Shown: positions 24,949-35,098, counted from the first letter of the stretch. The stretch: 64,000 bases of DNA from CAZBSE01 sp964610385 (GCA_964610385.1 CAZSXW010000005.1:1-64000), one strand, 5' to 3'. Notes: a model not told the origin generated them from the letters alone. A program made the numbers and translations.

Positions 24949-25023
24949 TGGTAGCCTGTAGGAGAATCGAACTCCTGTTGGTAGGTTGAAAACCTACTGT
25001 CCTAACCCCTAGACGAACAGGCC
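24949..25023 (-). tRNA. tRNA-Glu (UUC)
   Basis: Acceptor GGCCTGT/ACAGGCT with a G-U first pair, encoded CCA, anticodon loop TTTTCAA. Confidence 0.95.
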
Positions 25024-25028
25024 ATTAA

Positions 25029-25104
25029 TGGTGAGCCGTGAAGGAATCGAACCTTCGACACCCGGATTAAAAGTCCGGTGCTCTACCAACTGAGCTAACG
25101 GCCC
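25029..25104 (-). tRNA. tRNA-Lys (UUU)
   Basis: Acceptor GGGCCGT/ACGGCTC, encoded CCA, anticodon loop CTTTTAA. First of the leftward tRNA cluster; spacers between members are 5-24 bp. Confidence 0.95.
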
Positions 25105-25235
25105 TTGCCAATCTAATAACACAATGATTAAAAAACTACCGTAGCCATTAGCTGTCCAATTAAATTAGCAAACGTAAAGTCTACTATAGTAAAAAATCAT
25201 TGTCAACAAACAAAAGTGGGATTATGGACGACCCA

Positions 25236-25529
25236 TCAGTCAATATCCGGCTTGCTTTTACCTTTGATCTTTGATGAAACTTTCTCTACTTTTTCCTTAC
25301 CCTTTTCAAATAATTCCTCACTGAAAACTTTTGCCTCAATCAGAGCGAATTTACCTCTATCTACTGCTTCTTTCATCTTTTCGGCCAATTTTTTTCTGGT
25401 CTTTATTCCCGATTGAGGTGCAAAAAGCAATCCCAGTACAAATCCTGTAAGAACCGAAACAGAAATAACGGTCAACATTTCTGTAAGACTCTTACCAATT
25501 GATTTATCATTATCGCTCATTATTGACAC
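25236..25529 (-). CDS. YtxH-domain stress protein
   Basis: A 97-residue protein. One hydrophobic segment with VLTGFVLGLLFAPQSGIKTR is the YtxH signature; a charged coiled-coil tail of about 55 residues follows (KKLAEKMKEAVDRG). Such proteins are membrane-anchored and induced by general stress in Bacillus relatives; the molecular role is unknown. It stands alone upstream of the tRNA cluster. Confidence 0.8.
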   Translation of the reverse strand: MSIMSDNDKSIGKSLTEMLTVISVSVLTGFVLGLLFAPQSGIKTRKKLAEKMKEAVDRGKFALIEAKVFSEELFEKGKEKVEKVSSKIKGKSKPDID

Positions 25530-25633
25530 ATCCTCTGTCAGGTTATTTATTTATATATTATAAACTATTTAAGATTTATATTGAACATAACCGACCATGG
25601 AAACAGCCGCTGACAAGCAAAGATATAACCGGT

Positions 25634-26512
25634 TTAATCCACCAGGTAACCCATTATTTCTACCCAGCCTTTATTCATAGCACCTTCGGTCACAAATATA
25701 TTGTCATATTTGCCAAGCGCAGCCATTATAGCTTCCCTGCTCTCAAATGCATTCTCCATCAAGAAAAAATATTTTACCTCTCCTGCCATTTTTAAATCCT
25801 CAAGTGAATCTCCAAGTGCTATGCAATTATCTGTTTTAAAATTTCTGATTTTTTTATCCAGCTTTATTCCTTCTCCCTTATTGACACCTGAAGGCATCAG
25901 ATTATAGATATGCAGTCTTTCGATATCAAGATCCAGATCTTCAAGTAGCGAATATCCATTGTCTACCATAACCAGATCTCTGTATCCTTCACTTTTAAGC
26001 AGTCCGTTTGCCTCATCAAGGTCTATCTCACCGAAAAACAAAATATTATAGGATCGGTGCATACTCCATTCCATTTTACTTTCTACCTTATTTGGAAAAT
26101 GGCTCTTGAAAAGTTCTATGATCTTTATTAGGTCTCTGCTCTTATAGGTAAAGTCATATTTTATTTTCTTATGGTCAAAGGTGGTATAAACTTTTTCGCC
26201 TAAATTATATACCAGTTCGGAACCAAGTTCTGAAATATAATTTTTAAGTCCTATCATCTGGGCATTATATTTCAACTGATATTTATTTCTTCCCGATACC
26301 AGGACGACATCCCATTCTTTTTTGGATATCGCGGGCAGAAGCCTTACTGCCTCCAGGTAATAATTTCCACTCTTATCCCTGACAATACAGCCCCTGTCAT
26401 TAAACAGGGTGCCATCGAGGTCCGTATATATGACTTTTAAATCATTTAGACCTTTTTTTATTTCCTCTTTGTGATTCTTGAATGATCTGTATCCTGGACT
26501 ATCTTTCCCCAT
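25634..26512 (-). CDS. HAD-IIB family phosphatase (MPGP/Cof-like)
   Basis: A 292-residue HAD hydrolase. Motif I is YTDLDGTLF (nucleophile D31, acid D33), motif II VVLVSGRN, and motif IV ALGDSLEDLKMAG. The HAD-IIB cap lies between motifs II and III. The order of parts resembles mannosyl-3-phosphoglycerate phosphatase and sucrose phosphatase, but the substrate is not certain. The N-terminal 25 residues before the domain are charged. It abuts the M50 protease gene without a gap, so the two are coupled. Confidence 0.8.
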   Translation of the reverse strand: MGKDSPGYRSFKNHKEEIKKGLNDLKVIYTDLDGTLFNDRGCIVRDKSGNYYLEAVRLLPAISKKEWDVVLVSGRNKYQLKYNAQMIGLKNYISELGSELVYNLGEKVYTTFDHKKIKYDFTYKSRDLIKIIELFKSHFPNKVESKMEWSMHRSYNILFFGEIDLDEANGLLKSEGYRDLVMVDNGYSLLEDLDLDIERLHIYNLMPSGVNKGEGIKLDKKIRNFKTDNCIALGDSLEDLKMAGEVKYFFLMENAFESREAIMAALGKYDNIFVTEGAMNKGWVEIMGYLVD

Positions 26513-27637
26513 TTAGCGAAACTCCGAATGGATATTTATGTAACGCATTACATCACTTTTTGTGATTATCCCTCTTAATTTACTATCTGACATCACAACC
26601 AGGTGACTCAGGTTATACTTACCCATCTTTTTTATGGCATCGGATATCCTCGTGGAAAGACTAACCTTTTCGTTATCCGAAACTGACTTCACGACGTCTC
26701 CTGCCCTGACTTCAGGCCACTCTTCCCTGGGAACTTCCTTGACATCATGTAAGGATATTATCCCTATCAGCTTCTGTGTCTCTTTATCTTTTATTACCGG
26801 AAACCTTCCAAACCTGTACCTCATAAAATAATCATCCACAAGTTCCTGCAGAGTTATATCCTTTAAAACATATACAACGTCCTCGTTTATTATATCCTTT
26901 ACCTTTATTCCTTTTATGGAAGTCTCGATAATAAGCTGCCTGTAACTCATCTGCGCGGATGACTGTAAAAACCATCCTATAAAGGAAAGCCATATCCCGT
27001 TTAACAGATTTCCTGTGAAAATAAAATATATACCACCTGCTATGATCATAAACCCCAGAACTCTACCTGCGGTAGAAGCTACAAAAGTGGCACGCTTCAA
27101 ATTTCCCGAGACCTTCCATATTATCGACCTGAGAACCCTTCCGCCGTCAAGCGGATAACCGGGAAGCATATTAAAAACACCCAGTACCAGATTAATGACT
27201 GCAAGGTAGCCGACCGGTACCGCTATAGGCCTGATATCTCTGGTAAAGAACCATATCAGGCCAAATATCCCGGCAAGTACAAAGCTTGCAACAGGCCCGG
27301 CAATAGCCATAATAAATTCACTATAGGGAGTTTTAGGTTCCTTCTCTATCTGTGCCATTCCGCCAAACAGAAAAAGCGTTATCCTTTCTACAGGTGTGCC
27401 TCTTCTTCTGGCTACTAGAGAATGGCTTATCTCATGTATCAATACCGAAATGAAAAAAACTATCACTGTGACAATGGTGATCAATGCGAGAAGTCCCTTG
27501 TTTAACCCCGGCAGGTATGAGGGAAAATAATAAAACCCGAAAAAATAGGCGAACAAAGCAAATATTATAAACCAGCTGTAGTCAAGCCTTATTTCTATTC
27601 CAAATACCTTAAATAATTTTATTGGAGATCTAAACAT
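26513..27637 (-). CDS. Site-2 protease (M50) with two CBS domains
   Basis: A 374-residue intramembrane zinc protease. HEISH (H68, E69, H72) is the active site and YPLDGGRVLRS the second metal site. About six membrane segments are followed by a pair of CBS domains (from about residue 250) that probably bind adenine nucleotides and control activity. This is the SpoIVFB/Rip-like group 3 layout. No substrate is evident nearby. Divergent from the MgtC-like gene; the 247-bp gap between them is A+T rich with no gene seen. Confidence 0.92.
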   Translation of the reverse strand: MFRSPIKLFKVFGIEIRLDYSWFIIFALFAYFFGFYYFPSYLPGLNKGLLALITIVTVIVFFISVLIHEISHSLVARRRGTPVERITLFLFGGMAQIEKEPKTPYSEFIMAIAGPVASFVLAGIFGLIWFFTRDIRPIAVPVGYLAVINLVLGVFNMLPGYPLDGGRVLRSIIWKVSGNLKRATFVASTAGRVLGFMIIAGGIYFIFTGNLLNGIWLSFIGWFLQSSAQMSYRQLIIETSIKGIKVKDIINEDVVYVLKDITLQELVDDYFMRYRFGRFPVIKDKETQKLIGIISLHDVKEVPREEWPEVRAGDVVKSVSDNEKVSLSTRISDAIKKMGKYNLSHLVVMSDSKLRGIITKSDVMRYINIHSEFR

Positions 27638-27884
27638 ATAATAATCTCTCCTTGAATATCATACTTATAAAAACACTATTTTATCTTTTAAAATCAACTA
27701 CCCGCTTCAGATACCGGCAGTATTTACATTATATATTATCCAAAATAAAAAATTAAAAACATAAAGCAAAAACAAATCATATCAGTATATTCAAGACTAT
27801 ACAATATTAAATAATAGCCATTAACATTGGTGCAGCAAAATATGATAAAATATATTTTCAATAATAAATAAAAAGGCATGAAAA

Positions 27885-28583
27885 ATGGGATTAGGTCAAA
27901 AACTTCTTTCAGAAATACAATTTGATCACATTTCTTTCATCTCCGACATTCTTATACCCTGCTTGCTCGCCCTGTTTTTTGGAGGACTGATAGGATTTCA
28001 AAGAGAGAAAGCAGAAAGACCGGCAGGTCTCAGGACCCATGCTCTTGTATGCCTGGGTTCAACAGTCTTTACCATAGTATCCTATTTAGGGTTTTCATCA
28101 CTTGCAGGTGTCGATCCCTCCAGAGTAGCTGCAGGAATCGTAGCCGGAATCGGATTCATAGGAGCAGGTGTGATCTTTAGACAGGGTACACTTGTAAAAG
28201 GGGTTACGACCGCCGCAAGTATATGGATAGTGGCTTCCATAGGTATATCTCTTGGGGCAAAATTGTATTACCTCGCATTGCTGGCAACTCTTCTTGGCTT
28301 TATTACTCTGAGCATTCTAAAAAATATCGAAGATAAAGTAATCAGGCTCCCGAATTATGTAGTAAGAATAACCGTTTCTCAAGATTTTAAAGATGTAAAT
28401 AAAATACTAAAAATTTTTGAAAGAAAATCCGTAAACATAAAAAGCAGGAAATATGAATCTGATGACGAAAGCAATACAAAGATATATACTTTCAAACTGT
28501 CAAGCAAACATCCTGAACTTCCCTCCAATATAATCGAAGAACTAGGCAAGTTTAAAAAGATTAAAAAAATTAATATCAACTGA
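27885..28583 (+). CDS. MgtC/SapB-family membrane protein
   Basis: A 232-residue protein. Four or five membrane segments contain GGLIGFQREKAERPAGLRTH and GIGFIGAGVIFRQGTLVKG in the first 120 residues, the MgtC signature. The C-terminal 80 residues form a soluble ACT-like tail. MgtC proteins act on magnesium homeostasis or on F-type ATPase in pathogens; here the role is unknown. It heads a rightward run with yihY-like and Mut7-C genes. Confidence 0.9.
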   Translation: MGLGQKLLSEIQFDHISFISDILIPCLLALFFGGLIGFQREKAERPAGLRTHALVCLGSTVFTIVSYLGFSSLAGVDPSRVAAGIVAGIGFIGAGVIFRQGTLVKGVTTAASIWIVASIGISLGAKLYYLALLATLLGFITLSILKNIEDKVIRLPNYVVRITVSQDFKDVNKILKIFERKSVNIKSRKYESDDESNTKIYTFKLSSKHPELPSNIIEELGKFKKIKKININ

Positions 28584-28608
28584 TGATTTATCTTTTGATT
28601 TTAACCGG

Positions 28609-29451
28609 ATGAGCAAAATAAAACTATTTTTTAAAAATACTTTCGGATATCTGAAGAGACTGACAAAAAAGTTTATTCTGGACGGCTGTCCTATTATGGC
28701 CTCGTCAATAGCCTTTTATTTTCTATTTTCCCTCTTCCCTCTGATCTTAATATTTTTCTCTTTATCCGGTATTTTTATTGATAGGCTCAATGTTCAGACC
28801 ACCATACTTGGTTTTATAGAAGAGAGAATCCCTATTATATATAATTTTACGGAATCAAACATTGAAAAAATTATTGAAAATAAAGCAAGCATTGGCATTA
28901 TCGGCTTTATTTTCCTGGCAGTAATAGCCACATATGTTTTTGATTCGATACAGTTTTCCCTCAATAGGGTTTACAAGACAAAATCACAGCGTAGGTACTG
29001 GAAACAAAAGATCTTCGGATTCCTGATAATCACCCTGACATTTATAATAATAATTTTGTCCTTTCTGCTATCCACGGCCCTGTTTTATCTTGCAAACACA
29101 ATCATAGGTTTTTTTGACCTGAACGAATCCTTATCGACTTTTTTAATAAGATCGATATCTATTTTCCTGGGGCTTTTACTTAATTTCGCCATCTTTGGTA
29201 TCGTTTATTTCTTCGGCACCAACAGGAAGACCCATTTTAAACATCATATATACAAAGGGGCCTTACTAGCCGCATTTCTATGGGAGATATCAAAGCATAT
29301 TTTTATATTTTTTATAAACAGATTTGCAAATTTTGAAATGGCTTACGGCTCGATAGGTTCTATAATTGGTTTCTTGCTCTGGATCTATATATCAAGCTAC
29401 ATTTTTCTGATCGGCGCTGAGGTCAACTCACTGGATATAGCAACGGATTAA
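28609..29451 (+). CDS. YihY/BrkB-family membrane protein
   Basis: A 280-residue protein with six membrane segments. MASSIAFYFLFSLFPLILIF and MAYGSIGSIIGFLLWIYISS (each given in part) are typical of the YihY/BrkB family, often mislabelled RNase BN. The cellular role is unknown. It begins 26 bp after the MgtC-like gene and ends three bases before the next ATG, so an operon is likely. Confidence 0.9.
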   Translation: MSKIKLFFKNTFGYLKRLTKKFILDGCPIMASSIAFYFLFSLFPLILIFFSLSGIFIDRLNVQTTILGFIEERIPIIYNFTESNIEKIIENKASIGIIGFIFLAVIATYVFDSIQFSLNRVYKTKSQRRYWKQKIFGFLIITLTFIIIILSFLLSTALFYLANTIIGFFDLNESLSTFLIRSISIFLGLLLNFAIFGIVYFFGTNRKTHFKHHIYKGALLAAFLWEISKHIFIFFINRFANFEMAYGSIGSIIGFLLWIYISSYIFLIGAEVNSLDIATD

Positions 29452-29453
29452 AT

Positions 29454-29912
29454 ATGAAATTTATAGCTGATATAATGGTGGGAAAACTTTCCAGATACCT
29501 GCGTATGGCAGGTTATGACGTGCTATACAAAAATACCGCTACTGATGATGAAATAATAAAAACAGCTTTAAAGACCGGCAGGGTTGTCCTGACCAGGGAT
29601 TCTTTGATGCTGATCAGGAAAGAATTTAAAAGCGGCAGAATAAAGCACTTACTTATCAGGGATGACAGACTTAAAAAACAGCTGGAACAGGTCCAATCGG
29701 AATTCGGCCTTTCCTTAAGACCCAATCTTATAAGATGTATCGAGTGCAATAGCAGGCTGGTACGGGTAAGAAAGGAAGATGTCAAGGATAAGGTCCCGCC
29801 ATACGTGTACCGGACACAGCAAAATTTTATGTACTGTAAAAAATGCGATAAATATTACTGGAGAGGTACCCACTACCACAATATTAAAAACACCTTTCTG
29901 GACATAGAATGA
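29454..29912 (+). CDS. Mut7-C RNase domain protein
   Basis: A 152-residue protein. MKFIADIMVGKLSRYLRMAG is the Mut7-C start with the first acidic residue (D6); TRDSLML holds another, as in PIN-fold nucleases. The C-terminal half carries a zinc ribbon with CIEC and CKKC. Predicted to be a small RNase; the target is unknown. It is the last gene of the mgtC-yihY run. Confidence 0.88.
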   Translation: MKFIADIMVGKLSRYLRMAGYDVLYKNTATDDEIIKTALKTGRVVLTRDSLMLIRKEFKSGRIKHLLIRDDRLKKQLEQVQSEFGLSLRPNLIRCIECNSRLVRVRKEDVKDKVPPYVYRTQQNFMYCKKCDKYYWRGTHYHNIKNTFLDIE

Positions 29913-30007
29913 GAGAGGTTTTTAATAAAGTAGAATTTTTTAGATTTAAACTATATAATTCAAAATAAATGTTAAATTTACGGCTTTTATAATTATTTTT
30001 AATAAAT

Positions 30008-30796
30008 ATGATGCATAATCTAATCAAAAAAATATCTGATTTTTTCTACAGTATCCCCAGGATACTGTTTATCAACTTTTACAAGATTTTTTCCAGAGCC
30101 AGGATAGTCAATCCTAAAAATTTACCCAAAGATAAATCTGTTATACTTGCCATAAACCACACCGCAGATGCCGACCCTGTAATACTTCTGGCAGCTATTA
30201 AAAAGAAGGTCTTTTTTATAGCCGAAAGCGAAAATTTCGGCAACTGGCTTACAAATTTTTTCATGAGAAGATTTGCAAATTGCGTGCCCGTCTTTAAAGC
30301 ACAATTTGCGAAAAACATAAAAAGTTTTAAGGAACTTTTTAATATATCCAAGGGTAAAAACGTTTTTTTTGGAATATTTCCAGAAGGCATACTCAATAAA
30401 AAAGACGGTTTTAAGAATTTTCAAAAAGGAGCTGCTTATTTTAGTTACAAGACAAAACTTCCCATAATCCCCGTCTATATGCATAACACAAATATAAACC
30501 CCGATAGTAAAAAATGGGTCTGGAATAACAGGATAACAAGAGGGATAATCTCGATAATCATCAATTCTTTTAGAAAAATACATATATTCATAGGAGATCC
30601 CATCGAACCAATCGCAGAAAGCGTAATGCAGGAGTTTAAGGATTTTACAGACCCAAGAGCCCGTAAGAAGATCGTCAATAATATAAACGAAGCCCTGGAA
30701 AAAGAATTCCTGGAACTCGCAGATGAAGCTGATGATCTATTTGGGATCGAAGTAAAAGAGCTGCCCAAGGATGCTGCAGCATCTACCAAAGAATAG
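30008..30796 (+). CDS. plsC: 1-acyl-sn-glycerol-3-phosphate acyltransferase (PlsC-like)
   Basis: A 262-residue enzyme with an N-terminal hydrophobic segment. NHTADADPV gives the HxxxxD active site, and FPEGIL the second acyl-phosphate binding motif. It adds the second acyl chain in phosphatidic acid synthesis. A C-terminal acidic tail (LADEADDLFGIEVKEL) is longer than in short PlsC proteins. ATGs at 30008 and 30011 are both possible. Confidence 0.85.
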   Translation: MMHNLIKKISDFFYSIPRILFINFYKIFSRARIVNPKNLPKDKSVILAINHTADADPVILLAAIKKKVFFIAESENFGNWLTNFFMRRFANCVPVFKAQFAKNIKSFKELFNISKGKNVFFGIFPEGILNKKDGFKNFQKGAAYFSYKTKLPIIPVYMHNTNINPDSKKWVWNNRITRGIISIIINSFRKIHIFIGDPIEPIAESVMQEFKDFTDPRARKKIVNNINEALEKEFLELADEADDLFGIEVKELPKDAAASTKE

Positions 30797-30837
30797 TATC
30801 GAATCACCTGTATTGCTCGATTTTTATCATCATAGAC

Positions 30838-31422
30838 TTACAGATGAATAGCAAACTCACACTCCCGTGCTCCTGAAACAACTGATTTTATAAGTTCGAC
30901 TTTGACCTCTCTTTCAAGAACACTTTCCCATAGTTTTTTAACAAATCCTTTTGAACAAAAACAGTAGGTAAGTGAGACATTCTGGTCGTCCGGTAAACTC
31001 CTTAGTAAACTGCAGTAACACCTCATAGGCCTGGTATATGATCTTGGGGTATAAAATTGATACAGGACATCGCCCTTTCTTTCAAGCCTTGTCCCGGTCA
31101 TAGGATTTAACTGTTCAGCCTTAAGAAATTCGTCCATGGTTTTGTATTTCTTCCGTCTTGCTTTCGCTCTTTCTATAACCCCTTTATTTACAGCTGAACA
31201 ATTATAACCGCAGTCCTCCATTATCTGCATTCTTACCTTTTTATCAGTAATCTTATCCAACCTGTTCATAGCCTCTTTAACCCATTCAGCTATTTTGACC
31301 TTATCGGTATTGGGAGATATTTTCTCACTACCTTCCATCACTCTATCCCTTATAGACTTTCCGGCAAATTTCTCTATACTTTCACCGATTCCCCTTATCA
31401 TATCAATGTCTCTCTTACCCAT
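30838..31422 (-). CDS. Uncharacterised Cys-containing protein, V4R/ATC-hydrolase-like C terminus
   Basis: A 194-residue soluble protein I cannot name with certainty. The N-terminal half is helical and charged and has MEDCGYNCSAVNKG. The C-terminal half has MRCYCSLLRSLP, LTYCFCSKGFVKKLWESVL and the closing ECEFAI. This closing pattern occurs in V4R-type small-molecule-binding domains and in proteins related to L-2-amino-thiazoline-4-carboxylate hydrolase. The cysteine pairs may bind a metal. It follows clpB by 31 bp on the same strand and may be read with it. Confidence 0.5.
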   Translation of the reverse strand: MGKRDIDMIRGIGESIEKFAGKSIRDRVMEGSEKISPNTDKVKIAEWVKEAMNRLDKITDKKVRMQIMEDCGYNCSAVNKGVIERAKARRKKYKTMDEFLKAEQLNPMTGTRLERKGDVLYQFYTPRSYTRPMRCYCSLLRSLPDDQNVSLTYCFCSKGFVKKLWESVLEREVKVELIKSVVSGARECEFAIHL

Positions 31423-31453
31423 ACAAAGCCTCTCCTTATTTTAAATCTAGTAT

Positions 31454-34048
31454 TTATCCAGTGACCTTGAAATCCAGCAGCCTTCCCTCCGGCCCGGTAA
31501 CATCAACGGTTACTTTATCTCCTTCCTTTACTTCACCGTTTAAAAGCTTCATAGCCAGTACGTTCTGAACCTCGTTTTGTATTACCCTCTTAAGCGGCCT
31601 CGCTCCGTAAACAGGATCAAATCCTTCCCTGGCCAGGAGTTTTTTCGCCTTATCCGTGATATTGATATCCAGCTTCTTACTCTTCAAGGTCTTCTTCAGA
31701 TCTTTGATCTGGATCTCTACTATTTTTGCTATCTCATCTACTCCAAGTCTGTGAAATATGACTATATCATCAACCCTGTTTAAAAATTCCGGTTTGAAAT
31801 TATCCTTCATTGCTTCAGTAATCCTCTTTCTCATTTCCTCCTCGTCCTTGTCTCCCAGCTCAGTTATCCACTGACTGCCTATATTTGAAGTCATGATTAT
31901 AACCGTGTTTTTAAAATCAACTGTCCTCCCGTGCCCGTCTGTCAATCTGCCGTCATCCATTATCTGAAGCAATATATTAAAAACATCGCTGTGCGCCTTC
32001 TCTATTTCATCTAAAAGTATGACACTGTAAGGTTTCCTTCTAATCGCTTCCGTAAGATATCCTCCTTCTTCATAACCAACATATCCCGGAGGGGCACCGA
32101 TAAGCCTTGATACCGTATGTTTTTCCATATACTCTGACATATCTATTCTTACCATTGCTCTTTCACTATCGAACAGGAACTCCGCCAGAGCCTTTGAAAG
32201 TTCGGTCTTGCCAACCCCGGTCGGCCCCAGGAATATAAAGGAACCGATAGGACGGTTGGGGTCCTGCAGGCCTGCTCTTGCTCTTCTTATGGCATTGGAT
32301 ATCACGGATATGGCCTCATCCTGTCCTACGACTCTCTGCTTTAATCTTTCTTCCATATGGACCAGTTTATCGATTTCCGCTTCTACCAGCCTCGTGACCG
32401 GTATTCCCGTCCACTTGGAAACAGTTTCCGCTATATCTTCTTCATCCACTTCTTCTTTCAACATCTTCTGCCCTTTCTGCAGTTTTTCCAGCTTCTTATT
32501 CTCCTGATTCAATTTTTTCTGAAGCTCCAGCAGTTTTCCATACTTTAACTCTGCTGCTTTCTGAAGATCTGCATCCCTTTCCGCCTGCTCTGCATCTGTT
32601 TTGGCCTTTTCAATCTCTTCTTTTATATTTCTTATATTGTTAATTATTTCCTTTTCCTGCTCCCAGTGGATTTTCATTGCACTGCTCTTTTCCCTGAGAC
32701 CGGAAAGCTCTTTTTTTATTTTTTCCATCCTGGCTGCAGAAGCTTTGTCTTTTTCCTTCTTCAGTGCCTGTATCTCGATCTCATGCTGTTTGATCTTCCT
32801 TTCTACCTCATCGATCTCAGTGGGCATGCTGTCTATTTCAATCCTCAATCTCGAAGCAGCCTCATCGATGAGATCAATTGCCTTATCGGGAAGGAACCTG
32901 TCGGATATATATCTATCCGAAAGAATAGCTGCAGACACAAGCGCAGCATCCTTTATTCTGACCCCGTGGTGCACCTCATATTTTTCCCTGAGCCCTCTAA
33001 GTATTGAAATGGTATCTTCTACCGAAGGCTCGTTTATCTGGATGGGCTGGAATCTCCTTTCAAGAGCCGCATCCTTTTCAATATGTTTTCTGTACTCGTC
33101 TATGGTAGTAGCGCCAATAGCATGCAGCTCGCCACGAGCCAGCATGGGCTTCAACATATTCGAAGCATCTACAGCGCCCTCTGCCGCTCCTGCCCCTACT
33201 ATGGTATGGAGTTCATCCAAAAACAGTATAATACGTCCCTGGGACTTTGATATTTCTTTTAAAACTGCTTTCAATCTATCTTCAAACTCACCCCTGTATT
33301 TAGACCCGGCTACTAGAGCTCCCATATCAAGAGCTATTACTTTTTTATCCTTTAGGCTCTCAGGGACATCTCCCATCACTATTCTATTTGCCAGGCCTTC
33401 TACAATAGCCGTTTTCCCCACACCAGGGTCACCTATAAGCACCGGATTATTCTTAGTCCTCCTTGAAAGTACCTGTATTACTCTCCTTATTTCATCATCT
33501 CTTCCTATGACCGGATCAAGTTTTCCTTTTGCTGCCAGGGAAGTTATATCCTTTCCAAACTTCTTGAGCGGCTGATATTTGTCTTCGGGATTTTGATCAG
33601 TAACTCTCTGGCTTCCTCTTATGCTTACCAGTATCTTATATATTTTATCTTTGGTGACACCATACTGCTTCAGTAACTGCCCCACTTTCCCATCACTCTG
33701 TGCCAGAGCTATCAAGATGTGTTCGGTAGAAACATATTCATCATTCAACTGTTCCGCCTCGGTAAAGGCGCTGTTCAATATATTGTTCAACCCGGGACTG
33801 ATATAAACCTGGGCTGTCTGCCCGGATACTTTTGGCTGTTTTGCCAGCTCGCTGTTTATTTTAGCGGTAAAATCATCTATGCTGACCTCCAGCTTTTTAA
33901 AAATAGGGATGACTATTCCGTCCTTCTGCTCCAGCATGGCATACATCAGATGGAGGTCATCCACAGACTGATGCCCATTTTCGGACACGATCCTCTGCGC
34001 ATGTGACAGAAGTTCCTGTGCTTTTATAGTAAACTTATCTATCTGCAT
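31454..34048 (-). CDS. clpB: ClpB disaggregase
   Basis: An 864-residue AAA+ chaperone. The N domain (residues 1-150) is followed by NBD1 with GDPGVGKT, a long coiled-coil middle domain (about 400-530), and NBD2 with GPTGVGKT. VYGARPLKR near the end is typical. ClpB pulls apart aggregates together with DnaK. It is fourth in the leftward hspR-dnaK-hsp20-cbpA-clpB locus, so HspR probably controls it. Confidence 0.97.
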   Translation of the reverse strand: MQIDKFTIKAQELLSHAQRIVSENGHQSVDDLHLMYAMLEQKDGIVIPIFKKLEVSIDDFTAKINSELAKQPKVSGQTAQVYISPGLNNILNSAFTEAEQLNDEYVSTEHILIALAQSDGKVGQLLKQYGVTKDKIYKILVSIRGSQRVTDQNPEDKYQPLKKFGKDITSLAAKGKLDPVIGRDDEIRRVIQVLSRRTKNNPVLIGDPGVGKTAIVEGLANRIVMGDVPESLKDKKVIALDMGALVAGSKYRGEFEDRLKAVLKEISKSQGRIILFLDELHTIVGAGAAEGAVDASNMLKPMLARGELHAIGATTIDEYRKHIEKDAALERRFQPIQINEPSVEDTISILRGLREKYEVHHGVRIKDAALVSAAILSDRYISDRFLPDKAIDLIDEAASRLRIEIDSMPTEIDEVERKIKQHEIEIQALKKEKDKASAARMEKIKKELSGLREKSSAMKIHWEQEKEIINNIRNIKEEIEKAKTDAEQAERDADLQKAAELKYGKLLELQKKLNQENKKLEKLQKGQKMLKEEVDEEDIAETVSKWTGIPVTRLVEAEIDKLVHMEERLKQRVVGQDEAISVISNAIRRARAGLQDPNRPIGSFIFLGPTGVGKTELSKALAEFLFDSERAMVRIDMSEYMEKHTVSRLIGAPPGYVGYEEGGYLTEAIRRKPYSVILLDEIEKAHSDVFNILLQIMDDGRLTDGHGRTVDFKNTVIIMTSNIGSQWITELGDKDEEEMRKRITEAMKDNFKPEFLNRVDDIVIFHRLGVDEIAKIVEIQIKDLKKTLKSKKLDINITDKAKKLLAREGFDPVYGARPLKRVIQNEVQNVLAMKLLNGEVKEGDKVTVDVTGPEGRLLDFKVTG

Positions 34049-34079
34049 ATTTTTAAATCACTCCCGTTCATATTAAAAA

Positions 34080-35063
34080 TCATACAATAATATTATCCCT
34101 GGGGTTCTCATCCAGGCTCTCCGCAAACTTATCAAAGTTCTTTTTCCGCTCGCCGGTCAATTTTTCCGGAAGCACCAGCCTTATTTTTAGATAAAGATCT
34201 CCATAATCCCCTTTTCTTAACTTCGGCATACCCTTTCCCTTAAGTCTCAATGACCTTCCGCCCTGGGTCTTTGGAGGTACTTTTACCATTACCTTGCCTT
34301 CAAAAGTCGGCACGTCTATTTTTAAGCCGTAGTAGGCCTCTTTTATGGTAACGGGTACTTCACAGTAAAGATCGTCCCCCTTCCTGGTAAAAAAGTTATG
34401 ACCGGTAACATTCACTAAAAGATACAGGTCTCCGGCCGGACCGCCGAAAGGACTGTCAGCACCTTCTCCGGCCAGTCTTATCTTTCCGCCGTCCTTGATA
34501 CCTTTCGGTATTTTTACACTTACCGTTCTGTTCTTACCCTCCTTCTGCAGCCTCAGCGACCTCTGGGTTCCTGTATAGGCTTCCCTCAAGGTAATACTGA
34601 TTTCCGACTGCATATCCTGACCCTTCTGCATATTGGTACGGGTGTTTCTACCGTATTGTGAATCAGCATTCCGTCCAAAACCGGCAAATCTTTCATCAGC
34701 ACCCCTTCCAAAAAACATTTCAAAGAAATCGGAAAACCCGCTTCCAAGATCATCAAAGCTGAAACCTCTTCCTCCAAAATTATAAGTATAGGTCCTTCCG
34801 CCTCCGCCCGGCCACCCGGCACCAGCACGCGAATATTGTTTCCAGTTTGCACCAAGCTGATCATATTTGGACCTCTTCTGAGGATCTCCCAGCACCTCAT
34901 AAGCTTCCCCTATTCCCTTAAATTTTTCTTCAGCCTGCGGATTGCCGGGATTGGCGTCAGGGTGGTATTTCCTCGCAAGCTTCCTGAAAGCTTTTTTTAT
35001 TTCGTCCTGTGATGCGTTTTTATTTACACCTAATATCTTGTAATAATCCTTATATTCAACCAT
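34080..35063 (-). CDS. J-domain chaperone without zinc finger (CbpA-type)
   Basis: A 327-residue DnaJ-family protein. The J domain holds HPD (34-36); a glycine/phenylalanine-rich linker follows (GWPGGGGRTYTYNFGGRGF), then the two-part C-terminal substrate domain. The cysteine-rich zinc finger of true DnaJ is absent, which makes it CbpA/DnaJ2-like. It stimulates the DnaK ATPase. It lies between hsp20 and clpB. An inverted repeat (35099-35105 with 35122-35128) sits before it. Confidence 0.93.
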   Translation of the reverse strand: MVEYKDYYKILGVNKNASQDEIKKAFRKLARKYHPDANPGNPQAEEKFKGIGEAYEVLGDPQKRSKYDQLGANWKQYSRAGAGWPGGGGRTYTYNFGGRGFSFDDLGSGFSDFFEMFFGRGADERFAGFGRNADSQYGRNTRTNMQKGQDMQSEISITLREAYTGTQRSLRLQKEGKNRTVSVKIPKGIKDGGKIRLAGEGADSPFGGPAGDLYLLVNVTGHNFFTRKGDDLYCEVPVTIKEAYYGLKIDVPTFEGKVMVKVPPKTQGGRSLRLKGKGMPKLRKGDYGDLYLKIRLVLPEKLTGERKKNFDKFAESLDENPRDNIIV

Positions 35064-35098
35064 CCATAATCACCCGTATTTATTATATAAACATGCCT

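Noticed and set aside
24679..25104. tRNA cluster strings such as TGGTGGC...TTCGAAC as further repeats
   Set aside because: These are the normal 3' halves of tRNAs; they lack TGGCTG and the CACTTT half.
32601..33575. 324-codon ORF on the + strand inside clpB
   Set aside because: Serine-rich shadow frame opposite a certain ClpB gene; no domain seen.
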